A DNA stretch of 36,161 nt from Anaerolineae bacterium (GTDB lineage Bacteria > Chloroflexota > Anaerolineae > Aggregatilineales > Phototrophicaceae), in NCBI GenBank assembly GCA_030950085.1, contig JAUZRW010000243.1:1-36161 (forward strand). Direction: 5' to 3'. Shown in pieces: positions 31,867 to 36,161 of this stretch. The notes below the pieces were generated by a model. The model was not told where the DNA came from. It was given only the letters and a program-made list of their open reading frames with translations, and searched no databases. A program made the translations under genes and the position numbers. Every line of letters begins with the position of its first letter. Within the stretch, counting starts at the first letter, position 1.

Positions 31867-32877
31867 CTATATAGCATGTTGCGCTTCATAGCCAATTAAA
31901 TCATAGGCTTTTTGATTGCTGATGGGCGACTCGACACCGACAATACGTCGTTTACGTTCCGTCACATCGGGGAAAAAGATATCCAGCAAGGTATTCGTGT
32001 CAAAATTGAGATAATTGTTCTTCGCATTGACGAACAGCGCATGACTGCCTTCGTAATCGGCAAACAGTGCCTTATCAAAGGCTTGCGCTGAATCGACTTC
32101 GTTGATATATGTCCAGAAGTTGAAACGCTCAGAAGTATAAACGTTCGAGAGCCAATCCCCTGTATCCCACGGGGTGTTATCTTTTGATAGCGCCGCCGGA
32201 TATTCAAACATGCGTTTAGCACGGTAGGCTAATGATTTTTCTCGCGCTGCGATAAATTGTGCTGTGCGTTCTTCTGGTGGCAGGGCGACAAACGCCGCCA
32301 TTGCTTGCTGCTTTTGTGTCGCATTTTCTTGACGTGTCGCCATACTCTCCTCATCATTGAACCAAACAGCCGGCAAGCGAAACGCCACACTCGAAATACC
32401 TTCTCGTCGCCAGTAATAAGCGCCGATATTTTCTACCATCTGCTTCGAAAATGAGTAAGCATCGGTTGTATATAAAGGATGAACTTCATCAATAGGGAAG
32501 TAGCGAATATCCATTTCGCCAATACTCCAGAAACACCCCAGAGCATTGATTGAGCTGGCTTGTGCAATCCGCTTGATACCTTCTTGGGCGGCTGCCTCAA
32601 AGACATTAAACGTTCCAGCGACATTAATCTGAAAAACCTCATGCCCAGAGTGAGAAATCGGGCTTGGAATCGCCGCGAGATGCACAACTTTGTCACAACC
32701 TTTGACCTGCTCTCGCACACTATCGAAATCGTTAATATCGCATTGTGAGTAGCTCGCCCCATCTAAAGTGGCTTCTGGTTTGGCATCAATCACATGCACA
32801 TCATAGCCTTGCTTGACCAAGCGTTTAAGCACTTCTTGACCCACGCGACCCGCACCGCCTGTTACTAAAATACGCAC
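31867..32877 (-). CDS. NAD-dependent epimerase/dehydratase (extended SDR)
   Basis: A 336-residue protein. GTG start at 32877 with AAGG 9 nt upstream; the dinucleotide fold begins at residue 2, so no earlier start is needed. Rossmann motif TGGAGRVG (6-13), acidic DA at the end of strand 2 (IDAKP), DIND, HLAAIPSP (66-73), the SS pair of the catalytic triad (108-109) and YSFSK (141-145) with catalytic Tyr141 and Lys145. It most resembles nucleoside-diphosphate-sugar epimerases, but the C-terminal half with MATRQENATQKQQAMAAF is unusual for GalE. Substrate undetermined; a sugar nucleotide or a small hydroxy acid is possible. Confidence 0.88.
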   Translation of the reverse strand: MRILVTGGAGRVGQEVLKRLVKQGYDVHVIDAKPEATLDGASYSQCDINDFDSVREQVKGCDKVVHLAAIPSPISHSGHEVFQINVAGTFNVFEAAAQEGIKRIAQASSINALGCFWSIGEMDIRYFPIDEVHPLYTTDAYSFSKQMVENIGAYYWRREGISSVAFRLPAVWFNDEESMATRQENATQKQQAMAAFVALPPEERTAQFIAAREKSLAYRAKRMFEYPAALSKDNTPWDTGDWLSNVYTSERFNFWTYINEVDSAQAFDKALFADYEGSHALFVNAKNNYLNFDTNTLLDIFFPDVTERKRRIVGVESPISNQKAYDLIGYEAQHAI

Positions 32878-32969
32878 TGGTTCATGCCTTCTGTGACAAA
32901 GAATAAATGACGCATGTTACTTGTTTAACCTGAGCTTTGGACAAGCACAGAAAATGTGTTTTTTCGGGC

Positions 32970-32996
32970 GTAGGGTGCAATACATTGCGCCCCTAC
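32970..32996. repeat. GTAGGG-type palindromic mini-repeat
   Basis: GTAGGGTGCAAT, AC, ATTGCGCCCCTAC. Same ends and stem as 19533-19560 with a different loop. In the 275-bp gap upstream of the epimerase. Confidence 0.7.
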
Positions 32997-33056
32997 AACG
33001 GACTATGACCTTTTATGAACTCGTATTTTCGATGAAATCCTTAAACAAAATTCACG

Positions 33057-33147
33057 TTGTTTAACAAACTACCTGTGATAACCCTCTAACATTGGTCTCA
33101 CTTTGCAATTTTGTGTGAGGCGCGGTGAAATCCCCGAAAGGGGTATT
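33057..33147 (-). repeat. 3'-end repeat family D, copy 3
   Basis: On the minus strand it starts within 10 bp of the stop of the ComD-like gene: ACCCCTTTCGGGGATTTCACC, CCTCACACAAAATTGCAAAG, GTTTGTTAAACAA. A second small stem CTCAC ... GTGAG is conserved with copy 4. Confidence 0.8.
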
Positions 33148-33152
33148 AATTT

Positions 33153-33662
33153 TCAATCTTCCATCAAATCACGGGAGAGCAATAAGGCAACGGGACTCAG
33201 GAGACTGTGCGAATAGGTCAAAGCCTCTTTGATTTGCTTGCCGACGAGTGTTGAATCACGCGCTACAGCATATGGAATACTGAGCGCCTGCAACAAGGGT
33301 TCTGTCACCATACCGCCCTGTGTATGCCAGTAATAGGGTTCGCCCATATGCCCACGATAGGCAATCAACATACAAAGTGGGATATGATACAGTTTTGCCA
33401 GTGAGACAATGCCGTTTATTGCTCCCATAAAACCATGATTTTGCAGCAGGAGAATATTCGGTTCGCCAGCAAAATAAGCACCTGCCGCAATACCGACAGC
33501 TTCTTCTTCTTTAGCCACTTCCATCATGCACATTTCGGGGTCATCATCTGCCATTTGTAGCAAATAAATCAACCATGTTTCTGGCAGAGCTGTAATAAAT
33601 TTAACGCCAGCATCTTTAATCCCTTGATACACTGCTTTAGAATTATCACGCGAAACGGTCAT
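33153..33662 (-). CDS. ThDP-binding decarboxylase N-terminal subunit, ComD-like (sulfopyruvate/phosphonopyruvate decarboxylase alpha)
   Basis: A 169-residue protein; GAGG lies 7 nt before the ATG. It is only the pyrimidine-binding half of a ThDP decarboxylase. The conserved Glu that activates ThDP lies in VAKEEEAVGIAAGAYFAG (about 49-66), followed by LLLQNHGFMGAINGIVSL and IPLCMLIAYRGHMGEPYYW, blocks typical of sulfopyruvate/phosphonopyruvate decarboxylase alpha subunits. Catalysis needs the beta subunit carrying the GDG...NN diphosphate motif, but no such gene is adjacent. The upstream gene is an unrelated lipoprotein. The partner must be elsewhere, or the substrate and reaction differ. Confidence 0.82.
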   Translation of the reverse strand: MTVSRDNSKAVYQGIKDAGVKFITALPETWLIYLLQMADDDPEMCMMEVAKEEEAVGIAAGAYFAGEPNILLLQNHGFMGAINGIVSLAKLYHIPLCMLIAYRGHMGEPYYWHTQGGMVTEPLLQALSIPYAVARDSTLVGKQIKEALTYSHSLLSPVALLLSRDLMED

Positions 33663-33729
33663 TATTGAACCTCAATATTTATTACAAATATGGGCTAAGG
33701 GTAACGCGATTAGGTATGATAGGCAAATT

Positions 33730-34392
33730 CTATGGCATAGAGGCTTCCCAGATGCGCAAGTTGTCAAATGTGACATCACTGACCCCAGAGGCATTCGTCG
33801 GTTGCCCAACGACCACACCTGTGAAACCGCGACGATAATTGCCCGCATTGACCCCAGCAAGATAGTCGTCATTCACGAAGAATTGCAATGAGTTACCGAC
33901 ACACACTGCCCGTAGTCGGTTGATTTGTCCATCTGTATAGATTGCGCTATGTTCTTGCCAAGAAATCAATTCATCCGCAGAGGTGTTGAGTCCTTTGCGA
34001 ATCGAAAATTCTCCTTTTGCAGAAATGAGGAAATAGTAGCCCTCACCTGTCCCTTGCGGACTCGAACGACAGACGATGCCAGCCATTGTCAAACGAGTGG
34101 ATTCGCCGAGATTAACATCCACTTCGACAACGACATCGTTGTGCGATTCGCTATTCGTCCCCCATAGCCAGCGCCCACGCCAATTGAGGACGCTATGATA
34201 AACGCCATCTTCGACATTCAAATACAAGCCATCTGTTTCGGATGTATCCCAATTACCAACAGCATCAAAATTTTCGTCTATCAGCTGCTCACCTAACTGA
34301 AGGTCTCTTATTGAGGGCGACGAGTCATTATTGCTTGTACAAGCTGCCATCATCAAAATGAATACTAAACTATAAAGCGCGTGTCTCATCAT
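33730..34392 (-). CDS. Lipoprotein with concanavalin-like (LamG/DUF1080-type) domain
   Basis: A 220-residue protein; AAGG with a 6-nt spacer precedes tandem ATGs. Lipoprotein signal: hydrophobic LVFILMMAAC with Cys18 as the probable lipidation site (lipobox MAAC, slightly off consensus). The mature part is a beta-jelly roll from about residue 36: LIDENFDAVGNWDT, then DVVVEVDVNLGESTRLTMAGIVCR, GYYFLISAKGEFSI, NRLRAVCVGNSLQFFVNDDYL and GFTGVVVG ... VTFDNLRIWE. This order matches glucan-binding or sugar-hydrolase concanavalin-fold domains; catalytic residues are not evident. Surface carbohydrate binding is inferred. It lies 67 bp upstream of the ComD-like gene on the same strand. Confidence 0.75.
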   Translation of the reverse strand: MMRHALYSLVFILMMAACTSNNDSSPSIRDLQLGEQLIDENFDAVGNWDTSETDGLYLNVEDGVYHSVLNWRGRWLWGTNSESHNDVVVEVDVNLGESTRLTMAGIVCRSSPQGTGEGYYFLISAKGEFSIRKGLNTSADELISWQEHSAIYTDGQINRLRAVCVGNSLQFFVNDDYLAGVNAGNYRRGFTGVVVGQPTNASGVSDVTFDNLRIWEASMP

Positions 34393-34517
34393 TTTTAACC
34401 TTATGTTGCGCTGTCGTTATTGATTGCTATTGTACCAGCGATATTTGCGAATCTGATTTAGGAAGATTGCCAAGTGCATTTGATGATTATCAAATCTTCA
34501 AGTAATATAGGATAACG

Positions 34518-35072
34518 TTGCTACGGTTTTGCCTGATGACTCAAGATGCTAACACACGCCTACTCGCTCTCCAGCCCCCGAAAATACCGCTACAGATTCG
34601 GACTGTTACGCCCAAAGATATTGATGCTCTCTGTGCGGATTGCTGGTCACATCGCCCAGTGGCACGCAGCCGAGAACTGATTCGTATGATTAAAGAGTCT
34701 GAAAAATTTAGGCGCGGCTTAGGGGTGGTTGTCATGAATCCCGACGATGAAGCGGCTATCATTGCTTATGGTCAAGTGATGCACTGGACAAAATGTGCCG
34801 AAATCAGTGATTTAGTCGTCTCAGAAGCCTATCGTAGTCGTGGCATCGGAACGGCAATTATTCAATATCTCATCCACAATATTGCCCTAGACAGTATCCG
34901 ATGTATTGAAATTGGCGTAGCACAAAAAAACGTGCGTGCGGCGGCACTCTATCGGCGCTTAGGATTCACGCATTACAGCACCATCCAAATCCGGCTTGAT
35001 AGCGACGAAGAAGAAGCGGTTGATTATTTGCGAATTACACTGGAAAAAAGTGACAAATCATCAGACCAATAG
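34518..35072 (+). CDS. GNAT-family N-acetyltransferase
   Basis: A 184-residue protein. The TTG at 34518 has AGGA 5 nt upstream; an ATG six codons later (34536) has no ribosome site and is the alternative. The domain starts at about residue 26 (IRTVTPKDIDALCADCW), with strand AIIAYGQVMHW, motif A ISDLVVSEAYRSRGIGTAIIQYLI, whose R-S-R-G-I-G-T is the acetyl-CoA pyrophosphate loop (about 106-112), and motif B NVRAAALYRRLGFTHYSTIQI. Complete and probably active. Substrate unknown. Divergent from the lipoprotein gene, with a 125-bp gap. Confidence 0.88.
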   Translation: MLRFCLMTQDANTRLLALQPPKIPLQIRTVTPKDIDALCADCWSHRPVARSRELIRMIKESEKFRRGLGVVVMNPDDEAAIIAYGQVMHWTKCAEISDLVVSEAYRSRGIGTAIIQYLIHNIALDSIRCIEIGVAQKNVRAAALYRRLGFTHYSTIQIRLDSDEEEAVDYLRITLEKSDKSSDQ

Positions 35073-35235
35073 CACAACTGTATCGAAGATGATATTCGGG
35101 TTTTTAGTTCACAGTTGACAGTTTTTAGTACGATAATCCACTCAATTAGCGTATCTGAACTGACGACTCATCACTGTTCTAAACATGATTGCCACGCGGA
35201 AGCCTGCGAAATCGACAGGTGCGTAACATCCGTTA

Positions 35236-35330
35236 CTTGTTTAACAAAGTATCTCTGATAAGCCTATAGACTCTATCTCACTTTGCAATTTTGTGTGAGG
35301 CGCGGTGAAACCCCGAAAGGGGCTTATTTT
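35236..35330 (-). repeat. 3'-end repeat family D, copy 4
   Basis: On the minus strand it begins a few bases after the stop of the polytopic membrane protein gene: AATAAGCCCCTTTCGGGG, TTTCACCGCGCCTCACAC, ATTGCAAAGTGAG, ending CTTTGTTAAACAAG. Closest to copy 3. Confidence 0.85.
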
Positions 35331-35332
35331 CA

Positions 35333-36004
35333 TTAATATTTCCAATTGAAGTTGAGCAACCAGAGCATCGCAAAGCCTGTGACAATGCCGGGTGCCGCGC
35401 TCAAGGCAATCACAATGAAGATGATAGAGAATGGTGCGATGAGTGTTCCTGTCGCAGTGGCAATGCTCAACGAAATAACGACCACACCGCCGACCACGTT
35501 TGCCAAGACCCAGACCCATGCCCCTTTCACATAGCGCATCAAGATACTCGCCTGACAAATACCAATGGCTGCCAATGGAATCAGCAAGAGTTGTAAGCCG
35601 AGCATCATCACGGTTTCTTGGGGCGGAATCTTCAAGTTTGAGATGAGATTCATGATTTGTTGCCCGACTGTGAAGCCCGTGATATTGAGTCCGATAATGC
35701 CACCCAATGCGCTGGCAACAATCCAACCCTTAAATGACTCCTCTGTTTTTTGTTGGAGGAGGCTTTTTTGAACACTGCCGACAATTAGCCCCGAAAACAA
35801 TCCGATGAGGCTATAGACAATCACAGTGAAGATGATAGCCCCTGTAACGGTCAATTCTTGCTGTGTCGTCATGAAGAGAAAAGCAGCGACCATGCTAGAC
35901 GCAAACAAAATAATCAAGGCGAGGATGGCTATTCCGTAGAATGCAATCACACTACCAAAGACCCACATCAACATAAAACGCATACTGCTTAAAACGTTGT
36001 TCAT
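35333..36004 (-). CDS. Polytopic membrane protein, unknown family
   Basis: A 223-residue protein; AAAGG lies 10 nt before the ATG. Hydrophobicity suggests six or seven helices: about 14-44, 53-77, 92-112, 131-155, 161-183 and 185-216. Gly-rich turns (ALGGIIGLNITG, AAPGIVTGFAML) join them. There are no charged pore-like motifs, no Walker or heme sites and no family I can name. The loop SVQKSLLQQKTEESFKGW resembles the short cytosolic loops of small integral membrane proteins of Chloroflexota, which is only an impression. Probably a monocistronic gene, since the upstream sequence is a transposase end. Confidence 0.6.
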   Translation of the reverse strand: MNNVLSSMRFMLMWVFGSVIAFYGIAILALIILFASSMVAAFLFMTTQQELTVTGAIIFTVIVYSLIGLFSGLIVGSVQKSLLQQKTEESFKGWIVASALGGIIGLNITGFTVGQQIMNLISNLKIPPQETVMMLGLQLLLIPLAAIGICQASILMRYVKGAWVWVLANVVGGVVVISLSIATATGTLIAPFSIIFIVIALSAAPGIVTGFAMLWLLNFNWKY

Positions 36005-36031
36005 GAGTTTTCTACCTTTTATCGTAACTGC

Positions 36032-36161
36032 TCAGGTAGGTATAAAGGGTCGTCCAAGCAGAGCCTCATAAATAACTTGGATGACATTTTGCCCCTGTTT
36101 ACGGGCAGTTGAGATATAACTGCGAATATCACAGAAAGTTTCAGCACCGAGACGAGTACGA
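36032..36161 (-). mobile_element. C-terminal end of an IS66-type transposase (5' part beyond window)
   Basis: The minus-strand frame is open from the right edge (codon boundary 36160) to a TGA at 36034-36032: 42 residues, RTRLGAETFCDIRSYISTAR, then KQGQNVIQVIYEALLGRPF and IPT. The pattern GAExFxxIRxYxSTxRKQGxxVxxxxxxxLxGxP is the C-terminus of IS66-family transposases. Only the end is visible; whether the upstream part is intact and where the terminal inverted repeat lies (expected between about 36005 and 36032) cannot be judged. It abuts the membrane-protein gene, 28 bp from its ATG. Confidence 0.75.

Noticed and set aside
35241..35726. 161-codon minus-strand frame ending in repeat D
   Set aside because: It overlaps the membrane-protein gene in another frame and has His/Arg/Cys-rich composition without domain; its end is repeat D.
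1..36161. tRNA, rRNA or CRISPR genes
   Set aside because: No cloverleaf with GTTCRA arm, no rRNA-like stretch and no regularly spaced repeat array was recognised by eye; a tRNA scan could still find something I missed.

Overview
The window reads like a chromosomal segment of a free-living bacterium with moderate GC content. The best guess is a Chloroflexota (Anaerolineae-like) lineage. This is inferred from style and gene mix, since no rRNA or other phylogenetic marker is present: Tad-pilus-like secreted proteins with calcium-binding repeats, Ser/Thr kinase and TIR receptors on Thr/Pro-rich stalks, an FHA protein, PPC-domain secreted proteins, many short dispersed palindromic repeats, and frequent TTG/GTG starts behind clear AGGA/AAGG Shine-Dalgarno sites.

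Layout. 1-5700 (minus): a three-gene TadE/TadG-like cluster with a small TadE pseudopilin, a 1399-residue TadE protein fused to about 27 thrombospondin-type-3 calcium-binding repeats, and a TadG-like protein whose Ser/Glu-rich tail is encoded by exact 30-bp and 42-bp tandem repeats and runs off the left edge. 6324-7932 (plus): a zinc-ribbon miniprotein, a GlsB/YeaQ-type membrane protein and a DUF2085 membrane protein. 8114-11361 (plus): a tight E1alpha-E1beta-E2 operon for a 2-oxoacid (probably pyruvate) dehydrogenase complex, closed by a strong terminator and lacking a local E3. 11566-18506: STAS protein, FAD oxidoreductase, stand-alone LexA-type DNA-binding domain, secreted M23 peptidase, FHA protein, lytic transglycosylase and a CrtC/AttH-like secreted protein. 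18833-21043: chain-length determinant plus polyprenyl-phosphate sugar transferase (exopolysaccharide initiation). 21200-23988: orphan LivG-like ATPase, a YCII protein behind a near-consensus promoter overlapped by a perfect palindrome, a DUF5615/DUF433 toxin-antitoxin pair and a small dimeric-barrel protein. 24107-27360 (minus): a membrane TIR protein and a membrane Ser/Thr kinase whose extracellular C-terminal modules look homologous. 28210-36004: prmC, a PPC-domain protein, a decayed ASCH / dual-OB-like gene pair, ksgA, an epimerase, a ComD-like ThDP protein, a lipoprotein, a GNAT and a polytopic membrane protein. 36032-36161: the C-terminal end of an IS66-type transposase entering from the right.

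The strongest unusual signals are: (i) the TIR/kinase neighbours sharing an ectodomain but having different cytosolic output domains; (ii) a four-copy repeat found within about 20 bp of gene 3' ends, with hairpin plus T-tract on the antisense strand, one copy of which truncates a gene; (iii) an ASCH-domain gene knocked out of frame by a 13-bp tandem duplication, where removing one copy restores a full reading frame; (iv) the TadE-TSP3 fusion; and (v) the palindrome-controlled YCII promoter. All family names come from reading motifs by eye; no database search was run.
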